From Lolium rigidum (lineage: Eukaryota; Streptophyta; Magnoliopsida; Poales; Poaceae): a DNA stretch of 64,000 nt. The notes beneath the pieces are model-generated. The model had not been told where the DNA came from and did no database searches. It was given only the letters and a program-made list of their open reading frames with translations. Below are positions 1-12,718 of the stretch, piece by piece (position 1 is the first letter of the stretch; each line of letters starts with the position of its first letter). Location: positions 352,513,696 to 352,577,695 of the forward strand of contig NC_061513.1 of the NCBI RefSeq assembly GCF_022539505.1, written 5' to 3'. A program made the position numbers and the translations under genes.

Positions 1-1114
1 TAACATAGCATGCGCACTGTCACCTTCACACTACGAAAGGAGGAATAGGTCACATGAAAACTATCATAGCAATAGTTAACTTCATAATCTACAAGAGATC
101 ACAATCATATCCTACGCCAAGTACTACACGATGCACACACTGTCACCATTACACCGTGCAGGAGGAATAAACTACTTTTATAACATCACTAGAGTAGCAC
201 ACAGATAAATTGTGATACAAAACACATTGCAATTATAAAGGGCTATAAATAAGCACTTCACTATGCCATTCATAACAGTGAATAAGTATTCTGTGAAATA
301 TAGCCTAAGAGACCCACACGGTGCACACACTATCACCTTTACACACGTGGGACAAGGAGTCTCCGGAGATCACATAAGTAAAATCCACTTGACTAGCATA
401 ATGACATCTAGATTACAAGCATCATCATATGAATCTCAATCATGTAAGGCAACTCATGAGATTATTGTATTGAAGCACATAGGAGAGAGATTAACCACAT
501 AGCTACCGGTACAGCCCCGAGCCTCGATGGAGAACTACTCCCTCCTCATGGGAGACAGCAGCGGTGATGAAGATGGCGGTGGTGTTGATGGAGAAGCCTT
601 CCGGGGGCACTTCCCCGTCCAGGCGGCGTGCCGGAACAGAGACTCCTGTCCCCCAGATCTTGGCTTCGCGATGGCGGCGGCTCTGGAAGGTTTCCCGTAC
701 CGTGGTTTTTCTGTGTCGAGGTTTTAGGTCAGGGACCTTTAAATAGGCGAAGAGGCGGAGTCGGAAGGCTGACGAGGCGACGACACAACAGGGGGGCGCG
801 GCCAGGGTCTGGGCCGTGCCGCCCTATCATCTGGTGGGCCTTTGGCCCCCCTCTGGTTGCTCTCGGGTGTTATGGAAGCTTCGTGGAAAAATAGGATGCT
901 GGGCATTGATTTCGTCCGATTCCGAGAATATTTCCTTACTAGGATTTCTGAAACCAAAAACAGCAGAAAGTAGGAACTGGCCCTTCGGCATCTCGTCAAT
1001 AGGTTAGTTCCGGAAAACGCATAAATATGACATATAATGTGTATAAAACATGTAGATATCATCAATAATGTGGCATGGAACATAAGAAATTATCGATACG
1101 TCAGAGACGTATCA
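1..1114 (-). mobile_element. LTR of Athila-like Gypsy element, truncated by window edge
   Basis: The segment ends at 1,114 with the terminal motif that, read on the minus strand, starts TGATACGTCTCTGACGTATC. Its body matches, in reverse complement, the complete solo LTR at 34,068-35,777, including the degenerate segments with 'cctcctac..gtgt..ggtgacagtgt' that the LTRs at 3-14 kb lack. It therefore belongs to the longer LTR subtype, and the outer part lies before base 1. Family assignment (Fatima/Sabrina-type) is from memory. Confidence 0.8.
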
Positions 1115-2623
1115 GATAACAAGGATAATTTCTGAAGTGACATTCTATCATAATCTTAATCAATACTATTGTAAAGCATATGAGATGAATGAAGTGATTC
1201 GAAGCAATGGTAAAGACAATGACTAAACAACTGAATCATATAGCAAAGACTTTTCATGAATAGTACTTTCAAGAAAAGCATCAATAAGACTTGCATAGGA
1301 GTTAACTCATAAAGCAATATATTCTTAGTAGAAAGTTTTAAAGCAACACAAAGGAAGATATAAGTTTCAGCGGTTGCTTTCAACTTCAACATGTATATCT
1401 CATGGATGTATATCTCATGGATGATTGTCAACACAAAGTAATATGATGAATGCAAATAAGCAAGTATGTAGGAATCAATGCACACAGTTGACACAAGTGT
1501 TTGCTTCTAAGATAGAAGGAAGTAGGTAAACTAACTCAACATAAAGTAAAAGAAACGCCCTTCGCAGAGGGAAGCATGGATTACTATTTTTGTGCTAGAG
1601 CTTTTATTTTGAAAACATAGAAACAATTTTGTCAACGGTAGTAATAATTCATATGTGTTATGCATAAGACATCCTATAAGTTGCAAGCCTCATGCATAGA
1701 ATACCAATAGTGCTCGCACCTTGTCCTAATTTGCTTGGATTTACATGGATTGTCATTGCATAACATATGTTTCAACCAAGTGTCACAAAGGGGTACCTCT
1801 ATGCCGCATGTACAAAGGTCCAAGGAGATAGATCGCATTTGATTTCTCGTTTTTGATAGATCTCAACTTAAGGACATCCGTACCGGGACAAAATAGAAAA
1901 CAGAAAATGGACTCCTCTTTAATGCATAAGCATTCGACAACAGATAATAGTCTCATAAGAGATTGAGGATTAATGTCCAAACTGAAACTTCCACCATGAT
2001 TCATGGCTTTGGTTAGCGGCCCAATGTTCTTCTCTAACAATATGCATACTCAAACCATTTGATCATGATAAATCACCCTTACTTCAGACAAGACGAACAT
2101 GCATAGCAACTCACATGATATTCAACAAAGGTGTAAGAGTTGATGGCGTCCCCAGAAACATGGTTACCGCTCAACAAGCAACTTACAAGAAATAAGATAC
2201 ATAAGTAGCATATTCAATACCACAATAGTTTTTAAGCTATTTTCCCATGAGCTATGTATTGCAAAGACAAGAAATGAAATTTTAAAGGTAGCACTCAAGC
2301 AATTTACTTTGGAATGGCAGAGAAATACCACATAGTAGGTAGGTATGGTGGACACAAATGGCATAGGTTTTGGGTCAAGGATTTGGATGCACGAGAAGAA
2401 TTCCCTCTCAGTACAAGGCTTTGGCTAGCAATGTTGTTTGAAGCAAACACAAGTATGAACCGGTACAACAAAACTTACATAAGAACATATTGCAAGCATT
2501 ATAAGACTCTACACTGTCTCCTTGTTGTTCAAATACTTCACCAGAAAATATCTAGACTTTAGAGAGACCAATCATGCAAACCAAATTTCAACAAGCTCTA
2601 TGGTAGTTCTTCATTAATAGGTG
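1115..2623 (-). mobile_element. Internal 3' region of the same Athila-like element, interrupted
   Basis: The sequence aligns with the internal region of the array copies (compare 4,762-6,136) but diverges in the middle (about 1,640-2,160), where it has sequence those copies lack. No gag or pol reading frame is visible. About 40 bases that in the array include the purine-rich stretch beside the LTR (4,720-4,761) are missing directly next to this LTR. At 2,623 the homology stops where a plus-strand LTR begins; the matching uninterrupted text is near 6,120-6,140. Confidence 0.7.
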
Positions 2624-3262
2624 TGATACGTCTCAAACGTATCTATAATTTCTTATGTTCCATGCTACTTTGATGATGATACTCACATGTTTTATACACA
2701 CTTTATGTCATTATTATGCATTTTCCGGCACTAACCTATTGACGAGATGCCGAAGAGCCAGTTGCTGTTTTCTACTGTTTTTGGTTTCAAAAATCCTACA
2801 AAGGAAATATTCTCGGAATTGGACGAAATCAACGCCCAGGGTCTTATTTTTCCACGAAGCTTCCAGAAGACCGAAAGGGAAACGAAGTGGGGCGACGAGG
2901 CGCCGCCACCATAGGGCTGCGCGGCCAGAGGGGGGCCCGCGCCGCCCTATGAGGTGGGCCCCTCGTCAGCCCTCTGACTCCGCCCTTCCGCCTACTTAAA
3001 GCCTTCGTCGCGAAAACCCCAGTACCGAGAGCCACGATACGGAAAACCTTCCAGAGACGCCGCCGCCGCCAATCCCATCTCGGGGGATTCAGGAGATCAC
3101 CTCCGGCACCCTGCCGGAGAGGGGAATCATCTCCCGGAGGTCTCTTCATCACCATGTTCGCCTCCGGATCGATGTGTGATTAGTTCACCCTTGGACTATG
3201 GGTAGCTAGATGGTTGTCTTCTCCTCATTGTGCTATCATGTTAGATCTTGTGAGCTGCCTAT
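2624..3262 (+). mobile_element. 5' LTR of plus-strand Gypsy element, proximal part
   Basis: The LTR starts TGATACGTCTCAAACGTATC. It is related to, but clearly different from, the minus-strand LTRs around it. A weak TATA-like stretch (CTACTTAAAG) lies near 2,990. The sequence runs into CCTAT at 3,258-3,262, where the minus-strand array is inserted, and resumes at 14,343. Joined with 14,343-14,420 and 22,587-about 23,282 it gives an LTR of about 1.4 kb, followed by a primer-binding site and gag. Confidence 0.75.
3258..3262. repeat. Target-site duplication CCTAT, left copy
   Basis: These five bases directly precede the array and are identical to 14,338-14,342 directly after it. A five-base duplication is the usual Gypsy integration footprint. 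It shows that the whole tandem structure between the two copies descends from one integration event. Confidence 0.85.
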
Positions 3263-4719
3263 TGATGTCTACGGGAGCTTCTATTCTTGTAGACAGTGTT
3301 GGGCCTCCAAGAGCAGAGGTTTGTAGAACAGCAGCAAGTTTCCCTTAAGTGGATCACCCAAGGTTTATCGATCTCAGGGAGGAAGAGGTCAAAGATAACC
3401 CTCTCATGCAACCCTGCAACCACAAAGCAAGAAGTCTCTTGTGTCCCCAACACACCTAATAGGTGCACTAGTTCGGCGAAGAGATAGTGAAATACAGGTG
3501 GTATGAATGAATATGAGCAGTAGTAACGGCGCCAGAAAATAGCTTCCTGGTGTGTAGTTGATGGTGGTAATATGGCAGCAGTAGTAACGCAGTAAAACAG
3601 TATACAAGCAGCAATAGCAGTATTTAGGAACAAGGCCTAGGGATCATACTTTCACTAGTGGACACTCTCAACTTTGATCACATAACAGAATAGATAAATG
3701 CATACTCTACACTCTTGTTGGATGATGAACACCATTGCGTAGGATTACACGAACCCTCAATGCCGGAGTTAACAAGCTCCACAATTCAATGTTCATATTT
3801 AAATAACCTTAGAGTGCATGAAAGATCAACATAACCAAATAGATCACATCAATACCATCATAATGATAATTAACTCCACAATCTACAAGAGATCATGATC
3901 ATAGCCTACGACAAGAACCACACGGTGCACACACTAGTCACCTTTACACACGTGGGACAAGGAGTCTCCTGGAGATCACATAAGTAAAACCCACTTGACT
4001 AGCATAATGACATCTAGATTACAAGCATCATCATATGAATCTCAATCATGTAAGGCAGCTCATGAGATTATTGTATTGAAGCACATAGGAGAGAGATTAA
4101 CCACATAGCTACCGGTACAGCCCCGAGCCTCGATGGAGAACTACTCCCTCCTCATGGGAGACAAGCAGCGTTGATGGAGATGGCAGGTGGTGTTGATGGA
4201 GAAGCCTTCCGGGGGCACTTCCCCGTCCCGGCGACGTGCCGGAACGAGACTCCCGTCCCCCGGATCTTGGCTTCGCGATGGCGGCGGCTCCGGAAGGTTT
4301 CTCGTACCGTGGCTTTTCCGTCTCGAGGTTTTAGGTCCGGGACCTTTATATAGGCGAAGAGGCGGAGTCGGAGGGTCAACGGGGCGACGACACCATAAGG
4401 CGGCGCGGCCGTGGCCCGGGCCGCGCCGGCCTATCATCCGGGGGCCCCGTGGCCCCCTCCGGCGGCTCTCGGGTGTTCTGGATGCTTCCGGTGAAAATAG
4501 GAACCCGGGCGTTGATTTCATCCAATTCCGAGAATATTTCGTTACTAGGATTTCGAAAGCAAAAACAAGCAGAAAACGTAACCGGCACTTCGGCATCTTG
4601 TTAATAGGTTAGTTCCGTAAAATGCATAAATATGACATAAAATGTGCATATAACATGTAGATATCATCGATAATGTGGCATGGAACATAAGAAATTATTG
4701 ATACGTCGGAGACGTATCA
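3263..4719 (-). repeat. Array LTR 1 (3'-most in element orientation)
   Basis: This 1,457-bp LTR begins TGATGTCTACGGG and ends CGTATCA on the plus strand, giving TG...CA on the minus strand. It matches the LTRs at 8,080 and 12,878 nearly throughout. Compared with the solo LTR at 34,068 it lacks about 250 bp of degenerate internal duplications. Many differences from the sister LTRs sit at CAG or CCGG/CTGG motifs. Confidence 0.9.
4344..4354 (-). promoter_or_regulatory. TATA box in array LTR 1
   Basis: On the minus strand this reads CCTATATAAAG, a good plant TATA box. The same motif is at 9,163-9,173 and 13,961-13,971 in the sister LTRs. Its conservation in all three LTRs supports a role as the retrotransposon promoter. 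Confidence 0.6.
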
Positions 4720-6463
4720 GCATCCCCAAGCTTAGTTCCTGCTCGTCCCGAGCAGGTAAACGATAACAAAGTTAATTTCTGGAGTGACAAGCCATCATAA
4801 ACTTGATCATATTGTAAACATATGCAATGAATGCAGCGATCAAAACAATGGTAACGACATGAGTAAACAACTGAATCATAAAGCAAAGACTTTTCATGAA
4901 TAGTACTTTCAAGACAAGCATCAATAAGTCTTGCATAAGAGTTAACTCATAAAGCAATAATTCAAAGTAAAGACATTGAAGCAACACAATGGAAGATTAA
5001 GTTTCAGCGGTTGCTTTCAACTTGTAACATGTATATCTCATGGATAATTGTCAACATAGAGAAATATAACAAGTGCAATATGCAAGTATGTAGGAATCAA
5101 TGCACAGTTCACACAAGTGTTTGCTTCTTGAGGTGGAGAGAGATAGGTGAACTGACTCAACATAAAAGTAAAAGAAAGGTCCTTCAAAGAGGAAATCATT
5201 GATTGCTATATTTGTGCTAGAGCTTTGGTTTTGAAAACATAAAGAGAGCATAAAAGTAAAATTTTGAGAGGTGTTTGTTGTTGTCAACGAATGGTAGTGG
5301 GCACTCTAACTACCTTATCAACCGGACTTTCAAGAGCGGCTCCCATGAAGGATGTTATCTCTACCAAGCAAGGTAGATCATCCCTCTTCTCTTTTGTTTA
5401 CACATGTACTTTAGTTTAGTTTTTCTTTATTTATGGATGACACTCCTCCCAACCTTTTGCTTACACAAGCCATGGCTAACCGAATCCTCGGGTGCCTTCC
5501 AACATTCACATACCATGGAGGAGTGTCTATTTGCAAAATTAAGTTGCTTGCTGATGAATCAGAGCAAAACATGTGAAGAGAATTATTAATGAAAGTTAAT
5601 TAATTGGGGCCGGGAACCCCATTGCCGACTCTTTTTGCAAAATTATTGGATAAGCGGATGTGCCATTAGTCCATTGTGAAAGTCTCGTCAAAAGTAAATG
5701 ACAAGATCGAAAGATAAAACACCACATACTTCCTCATGAGCTATAAAACATTGACACAAATAAGAGGTGATAAATTTTGAATTATTTAAAGGTAGCACTC
5801 AAGCAATTTACTTTGGAATGGCGGAGAAATACCATGTAGTAGGTAGGTATGGTGGACACAAATGGCATAGTGGTTGGCTCAAGGATTTTGGATGCATGAG
5901 AAGTATTCCCTCTCGATACAAGGTTTAGGCTAGCAAGGTTATTTGAAACAAACACAAGGATGAACCGGTGCAGCAGTAACTCACATAAAAGACATATTGT
6001 AAACATTATAAGACTCTACACCGTCTTCCTTGTTGTTCAAAACTCAATACTAGAAATTATCTAGACCTTAGAGAGACCAATTATGCAAACCAAATTTTAG
6101 CAAGCTCTATGTATTTCTTCATTAATGGGTGCAAAGTATATGATGCAAGAGCTTAAACATGAGCACAACAATTGCCAAGTATCACATTATCCAAGACATT
6201 TTATCAATTACTACATGTAGCATTTCCCGTTTCCAACCATATAAAAATTAACGAAGCAGCTTCAACCTTCGCCATGAACATTAAAAGCTAAGAACACATG
6301 TGTTCATATGAACCAGCGGAGCGTGTCTCTCTCCCACACAAGCATTTATTCAAACAAAAACAAAAACAAGAAACACACAGACGCTCCAAGTAAGGCACAT
6401 ATGATGTGACCGAATAAAAATATAGTTTCAAGAGAAGGAACCTGATAATTTGTCGATGAAGAA

Positions 6464-6484
6464 GGGGATGCCTTGGGCATCCCC
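6464..6484. repeat. Perfect hairpin made from the polypurine-type motif
   Basis: GGGGATGCC at 6,464-6,472 and its exact reverse complement GGCATCCCC at 6,476-6,484 are separated by TTG. The right arm belongs to the repeated GCATCCCCAAGCTTAG motif also found beside the LTR. In the sister interior (about 11,283) one arm carries a mismatch. Confidence 0.6.
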
Positions 6485-7180
6485 AAGCTTAGATGCTTGA
6501 GTCTTCTTGAAATATGCAGGGGTGAACCACCGGGCATCCCCAAGCTTAGACTTTTCACTCTTCTTGATCATAGTATATCATCCTCCTCTCTTGACCCTTG
6601 AAAACTTCCTCCACACCAAACTCGAAACAACTCATTAGAGAGTTAGTGCACAATAAAAATTAACATGTTCAGAGGTGACACAATCATTCTTAAAACTTCT
6701 GGACATTGCATAAAGCTACTGGACATTAATGGATCAAAGAAATTCATCGAACATAGCAAAAGAGGCAATGCGAAATAAAAGGCAGAATCTGTCAAAACAG
6801 AACAGTCCGTAAAGATGGATTTTATTAGGGAACCAGACTTGCTCAAATGAAAATGCCCAAATTGAATGAAAGGTGCGTACATATCTGAGGATCACTCACG
6901 TAAATTGGCTTAATTTTCTGAGTTACCTACAGAGAATTAGACCCAGATTCGTGACAGCAAGAAATCTGTTTCTGCAGCAAGAATCCAAATCTAGTATGAA
7001 CCTTACTATCAACGACTTTACTTGGCACAACAAAACACAAAACTAAGATAAGGAGAGGTTGCTACAGTAGTAAACAACTTCCAAGACACAAATATAAAAC
7101 AAAGTACTGTAGCAAAATAACACATGGGTTATCTCCCAAGAAGTTCTTTCTTTATAGCCATTAAGATGGGCTCAGCAGTT

Positions 7181-7807
7181 TTAATGATGCACTCGCAAGA
7201 AATAGTAGTTGAAGCAAAAGAGAGCATCAAGACGCAAATTCAAAACAAATTTAAGTATAACATGCTTCCTATGCATAGGAATCTTGTAAATAAACAAGTT
7301 CATGAAGAGCAAAGTAACAAGCATGGGAAGATAAAACAAGTGTAGCTTCAAAAATTTCAGCACATAGAGAGGCATTTTAGTAACATGAAAATTTCTACAA
7401 CCATATTTTCCTCTCTCATAATAATTTTCAGTAGCAACATGAGCAAACTCAACAATATAACTATCACATAAAGCATTCTTATCATGAGTCTCATGCATAA
7501 AATTATTACTCTCCACATAGGCATAATCAATTTTATTAGTTGTAGTGGGAGCAAATTCAACAAAGTAGCTATCATTATTATTCTCATCAAGTGTAGGAGG
7601 CATAGTATAATCACAACAAAATTTACTCTCCATAGTAGGTGGCACCAGAAGACCACTATCATTATAATCATCATAAATAGGAGGCAAAGTATCATCAAAG
7701 AAAATTTTCTCCTCAATGCTTGGGGGACTAAAAAGATCATGAAAACCAGCTTCCCCAAGCTTAGAACTTTCTATATCATTATCAACAATGGTGTTCAAAG
7801 CGTTCAT
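7181..7807 (-). pseudogene. Unknown retrotransposon ORF, copy in interior 1 (frameshifted at start)
   Basis: This is the homologue of the 219-aa frame at 12,059-12,718. The equivalent start codon is at 7,919, but a one-base length difference at 7,821-7,830 (CCAAAGATGC against CCAGCATGC) breaks the frame, so the open stretch begins at an internal Met. The C-terminus is longer than in the sister copy because that copy has lost about 19 bases near 12,065. The protein is rich in Asp, Asn and Tyr, with a hydrophobic C-terminal stretch. The frameshift falls at a CAG motif and may be a consensus error. Function unknown. Confidence 0.5.
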
Positions 7808-8079
7808 ACTAATATTACTACCAAAGATGCAAATAAGATTTCATAGGTTTTTTAATTTTCGCATCAAACAATCCATGTTTTAAATCAGGAAATAGAATAA
7901 GAAGCTCATTCTTGTCCATTATGCCAAACTAGTGTAAACAAGAAACAAACAGATGCAATTGCAGGATCTAAAGGAAATAGCTTCGAGTACTTACAATGGC
8001 GAAAATAGCTTAGTAGCCGAGATCGGAGTGTGAGTACCTTTTACCTTTCCTCCCCGAGCAACGGCGCCGTAAAAGTGCT

Positions 8080-9540
8080 TGATGTCTACGGGAGCTTCTA
8101 TTCTTGTAGACAGTTGTTGGGCCTCCAAGAGCAGAGGTTTGTAGAACAAGCAGCAAGTTTCCCTTAAGTGGATCACCCAAGGTTTATCGATCTCGTGGAG
8201 GAAGAGGTCAAAGATAGCCCTCTCATGCAACCCTGCAACCACAAAGCAAGAAGTCTCTTGTGTCCCCAACACACCTAATAGGTGCACTAGTTCGGCGAAG
8301 AGATAGTGAAATACAGGTGGTATGAATGAATATGAGCAAGAGTAACGGCGCCGTAAAATAGCTTGCCGGCGTGTAGTTGATGGTGGTAATATGGCAGCAG
8401 TAGTAACGCAAAGAAACAAGTAAACAAGCAGCGATAGCAAGTATTTAGGAACAAGGCCTAGGGATCATACTTTCACTAGTGGACACTCTCAACTTTGATC
8501 ACATAACAGAATAGATAAATGCATACTCTACACTCTTGTTGGATGATGAACACCATTGCGTAGGATTACACGAACCCTCAATGCCGGAGTTAACAAGCTC
8601 CACAATTCAATATTCATATTTAAATAACCTTAGAGTGCATGAAAGATCAACATAACCAAATAGATCACATCAATACAATCATAATGATAATTAACTCCAC
8701 AATCTACAAGAGATCATGATCATAGCCTACGACAAGAACCACACGGTGCACACACTAGTCACCTTTACACACGTGGGACAAGGAGTCTCCGGAGATCACA
8801 TAAGTAAAACCCACTTGACTAGCATAATGACATCTAGATTACAAGCATCATCATATGAATCTCAATCATGTAAGGCAGCTCATGAGATTATTGTATTGAA
8901 GCACATAGGAGAGAGATTAACCACATAGCTACCGGTACAGCCCCGAGCCTCGATGGAGAACTACTCCTCCTCATGGGAGACAAGCAGCGTTGATGGAGAT
9001 GGCAAGTGGTGTTGATGGAGAAGCCTTCCGGGGCACTTCCCCGTCCCGGCGACGTGCCGGAACAGAGACTCCCGTCCCCGGCATCTTGGCTTCGCGATGG
9101 CGGCGGCTCTGGAAGGTTTCTCGTACCGTGGCTTTTCCGTCTCGAGGTTTTAGGTCTGGGACCTTTATATAGGCGAAGAGGCGGAGTCGGAGGGTCAACG
9201 GGGCGACGACACCATAAGGCGGCGCGGCCAGGGCCTGGGCCGCGCCGGCCTATCATTTGGGGGGCCTGTGGCCCCCCTCTTGCGGCTCTCGGGTGTTCTG
9301 GATGCTTCCGGTGAAAATAGGAACCTGGGCGTTGATTTCGTCCAATTCCGAGAATATTTCGTTACTAGGATTTCTGAAACCAAAAACAGCAGTAAAACAG
9401 AACCGGCACTTCGGCATCTTGTTAATAGGTTAGTTCCGTAAAATGCATAAATATGACATAAAATGTGCATATAACATGTAGATATCATCAATAATGTGGC
9501 ATGGAACATAAGAAATTATCGATACGTCTGAGACGTATCA
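8080..9540 (-). repeat. Array LTR 2, shared middle LTR
   Basis: This 1,461-bp LTR serves as 3' LTR of interior 2 and 5' LTR of interior 1. The primer site to its left (about 8,050-8,070) is altered at CAG/CGT positions compared with the clean copy at 12,850-12,867. TATA motif CCTATATAAAG on the minus strand at 9,163-9,173. Confidence 0.9.
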
Positions 9541-12058
9541 GCATCCCCAAGCTTAGTTCCTGCTCGTCCCGAGCAGGTAAACGATAACAAAGTTAATTTC
9601 TGGAGTGACATGCCATCATAAACTTGATCATATTGTAAACATATGCAGTGAATGCAGCGATCAAAACAATGGTAACGACATGAGTAAACAACTGAATCAT
9701 AAAGCAAAGACTTTTCATGAATAGTACTTTCAAGACAAGCATCAATAAGTCTTGCATAAGAGTTAACTCATAAAGCAATAATTTAAAGTAAAGACATTGA
9801 AGCAACACAATGGAAGATTAAGTTTCAGCGGTTGCTTTCAACTTGTAACATGTATATCTCATGGATAATTGTCAACATAGAGAAATATAACAAGTGCAAC
9901 ATGCAAGTATGTAGGAATCAATGCACAGTTCACACAAGTGTTTGCTTCTTGAGGTGGAGAGAGATAGGTGAACTGACTCAACATAAAAGTAAAAGAAAGG
10001 TCCTTCAAAGAGGAAATCATTGATTGCTATATTTGTGCTAGAGCTTTGGTTTTGAAAACATAAAGAGAGCATAAAAGTAAAATTTTGAGAGGTGTTTGTT
10101 GTTGTCAACGAATGGTAGTGGGCACTCTAACTACCTTATCAACCATACTTTCAAGAGCGGCTCCCATGAAGGATGTTATCTCTACCAGCAAGGTAGATCA
10201 TCCCTCTTCTCTTTTGTTTACACATGTACTTTAGTTTAGTTTTTCTTTATTTATGGATGACACTCCTCCCAACCTTTTGCTTACACAAGCCATGACTAAC
10301 CGAATCCTCGGGTGCCTTCCAACATTCACATACCATGGAGGAGTGTCTATTTGCAAAATTAAGTTGCTTGCTGATGAATCAGAGCAAAACATGTGAAGAG
10401 AATTATTAATGAAAGTTAATTAATTGGGGCTGGGAACCCCATTGCCAGCTCTTTTTGCAAAATTATTGGATAAGCGGATGTGCCATTAGTCCATTGTGAA
10501 AGTCTGTCAAAAGTAAATGACAAGATCGAAAGATAAAACACCACATACTTCCTCATGAGCTATAAAACATTGACACAAATAAGAGGTGATAAATTTTGAA
10601 TTATTTAAAGGTAGCACTCAAGCAATTTACTTTGGAATGGCGGAGAAATACCATGTAGTAGGTAGGTATGGTGGACACAAATGGCATAGTGGTTGGCTCA
10701 AGGATTTTGGATGCATGAGAAGTATTCCCTCTCGATACAAGGTTTAGGCTAGCAAGGTTATTTGAAACAAACACAAGGATGAACCGGTGCAGCAGAACTC
10801 ACATAAAAGACATATTGTAAACATTATAAGACTCTACACCGTCTTCCTTGTTGTTCAAAACTCAATACTAGAAATTATCTAGACCTTAGAGAGACCAATT
10901 ATGCAAACCAAATTTTAGCAAGCTCTATGTATTTCTTCATTAATGGGTGCAAAGTATATGATGCAAGAGCTTAAACATGAGCACAACAATTGCCAAGTAT
11001 CACATTATCCAAGACATTTTATCAATTACTACATGTAGCATTTCCCGTTTCCAACCATATAACAATTAACGAAGCAGCTTCAACCTTCGCCATGAACATT
11101 AAAAGCTAAGAACACATGTGTTCATATGAACCAGCGTGAGCGTGTCTCTCTCCCACACAAGCATTTATTCAAACAAAAACAAAAACAAGAAACATACAGA
11201 CGCTCCAAGTAAAGTACATAAGATGTGACCGAATAAAAATATAGTTTCAAGAGAAGGAACCTGATAATTTGTCGATGAAGAAGGGGATGCCTTGGGCATC
11301 ACCAAGCTTAGATGCTTGAGTCTTCTTGAAATATGCAGGGGTGAACCACCCGGGCATCCCCAAGCTTAGACTTTTCACTCTTCTTGATCATAGTATATCA
11401 TCCTCCTCTCTTGACCCTTGAAAACTTCCTCCACACCAAACTCGAAACAACTCATTAGAGGGTTAGTGCACAATAAAAATTAACATGTTCAGAGGTGACA
11501 CAATCATTCTTAACACTTCTGGACATTGCATAAAGCTACTGGACATTAATGGATCAAAGAAATTCATCCAACATAGCAAAAGAGGCAATGCGAAATAAAA
11601 GGCAGAATCTGTCAAAACAGAACAGTCCGTAAAGATGGATTTTATTAGGGCACCAGACTTGCTCAAATGATATTCCCAAATTTAATGAAAGTTGCGTACA
11701 TATCTGAGGATCACTCACGTAAATTGTCTTAATTTTCTGAGTTACCTACAGAGAATTAGACCCAGATTCGTGACAGCAAGAAATCTATTTCTGCGCAGTA
11801 ATCCAAATCTAGTATTCACTTTACTATCAACGACTTTACTTGGCACAACAAAACACAAAACTAAGATAAGGAGAGGTTGCTACAGTAGTAAACAACTTCC
11901 AAGACACAAATATAAAACAAAGTACTCGTAGCAAAATAACACATGGGTTATCTCCCAAGAAGTTCTTTCTTTATAGCCATTAAGATGGGCTCAGCAGTTT
12001 TAATGATGCACTCGCAAGAAATAGTAGTTGAAGCAAAAGAGAGCATCAAGAGGCAAAT

Positions 12059-12718
12059 TCAAAACAACCTATGCATAGGAATCTTGTAAATAAACAAGTT
12101 CATGAAGAGCAAAGTAACAAGCATAGGAAGATAAAACAAGTGTAGCTTCAAAAATTTCAGCACATAGAGAGGCATTTTAGTAACATGAAAATTTCTACAA
12201 CCATATTTTCCTCTCTCATAATAATTTTCAGTAGCAACATGAGCAAACTCAACAATATAACTATCACATAAAGCATTCTTATCATGAGTCTCATGCATAA
12301 AATTATTACTCTCCACATAGGCATAATCAATTTTATTAGTTGTAGTGGGAGCAAATTCAACAAAGTAGCTATCATTATTATTCTCATCAAGTGTAGGAGG
12401 CATAGTATAATCACAACAAAATTTACTCTCCATAGTAGGTGGCACCGAAAGACCACTATCATTATAATCATCATAAATAGGAGGCAAAGTATCATCAAAG
12501 AAAATTTTCTCCTCAATGCTTGGGGGACTAAAAAGATCATGAAAACCAGCTTCCCCAAGCTTAGAACTTTCTATATCATTATCGACAATGGTGTTCCAAG
12601 CGTTCATACTAATATTACTACCAGCATGCAAATAAGATTTCATAGGTTTTTTAATTTTCGCATCAAACAATCCATGTTTTAAATCAGGAAATAGAATAAG
12701 AAGCTCATTCTTGTCCAT
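12059..12718 (-). CDS. Unknown ORF at the gag position of a non-autonomous Gypsy element
   Basis: This 219-residue frame is the first ORF downstream of the primer-binding site, where gag normally sits. It starts MDKNELLILFPDLKHGLFDA. The middle is acidic and rich in Asp/Asn/Tyr, with repeated 'P-P-[ST]-x-E' and 'D-D-x-[ML]-P-P' phrases around residues 55-105. The C-terminal 40 residues are strongly hydrophobic (around YVLKFLKLHLFYLPMLV) and could be a membrane or aggregation segment. There is no zinc knuckle or recognisable capsid motif. The same frame exists, with one break, in interior 1. I do not recognise the family beyond having seen similar frames in Triticeae retroelements; it may be a remnant of a longer polyprotein. 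Confidence 0.5.
   Translation of the reverse strand: MDKNELLILFPDLKHGLFDAKIKKPMKSYLHAGSNISMNAWNTIVDNDIESSKLGEAGFHDLFSPPSIEEKIFFDDTLPPIYDDYNDSGLSVPPTMESKFCCDYTMPPTLDENNNDSYFVEFAPTTTNKIDYAYVESNNFMHETHDKNALCDSYIVEFAHVATENYYERGKYGCRNFHVTKMPLYVLKFLKLHLFYLPMLVTLLFMNLFIYKIPMHRLF

Larger units (their letters stand above)
4720..8079 (-). mobile_element. Array interior 1 (non-autonomous, no gag-pol)
   Basis: This 3,360-bp interior is nearly identical to 9,541-12,877. Reading leftward it has a degenerate primer-binding site at about 8,050-8,070, then a 5' reading frame (see 7,181-7,807), then a long stretch without convincing coding potential, and a purine-rich TAAGCTTGGGGATGC directly before LTR 1. 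Two more copies of that motif occur at 6,477-6,492 and 6,534-6,549. The stretch 4,760-7,150 holds no supportable gene. Confidence 0.8.

Noticed and set aside
263..502. Recurrent small frame also seen at 8,716-8,928 and 13,513-13,725
   Set aside because: It is LTR sequence read on the wrong strand. Its recurrence reflects LTR copies, and the start differs between copies.
7357..7846. Ile/Leu-rich frames overlapping the unknown array ORF on both strands, also at 12,157-12,682
   Set aside because: They are out-of-frame shadows of the AT-rich ORF and have membrane-like composition only because of AT-rich codons.
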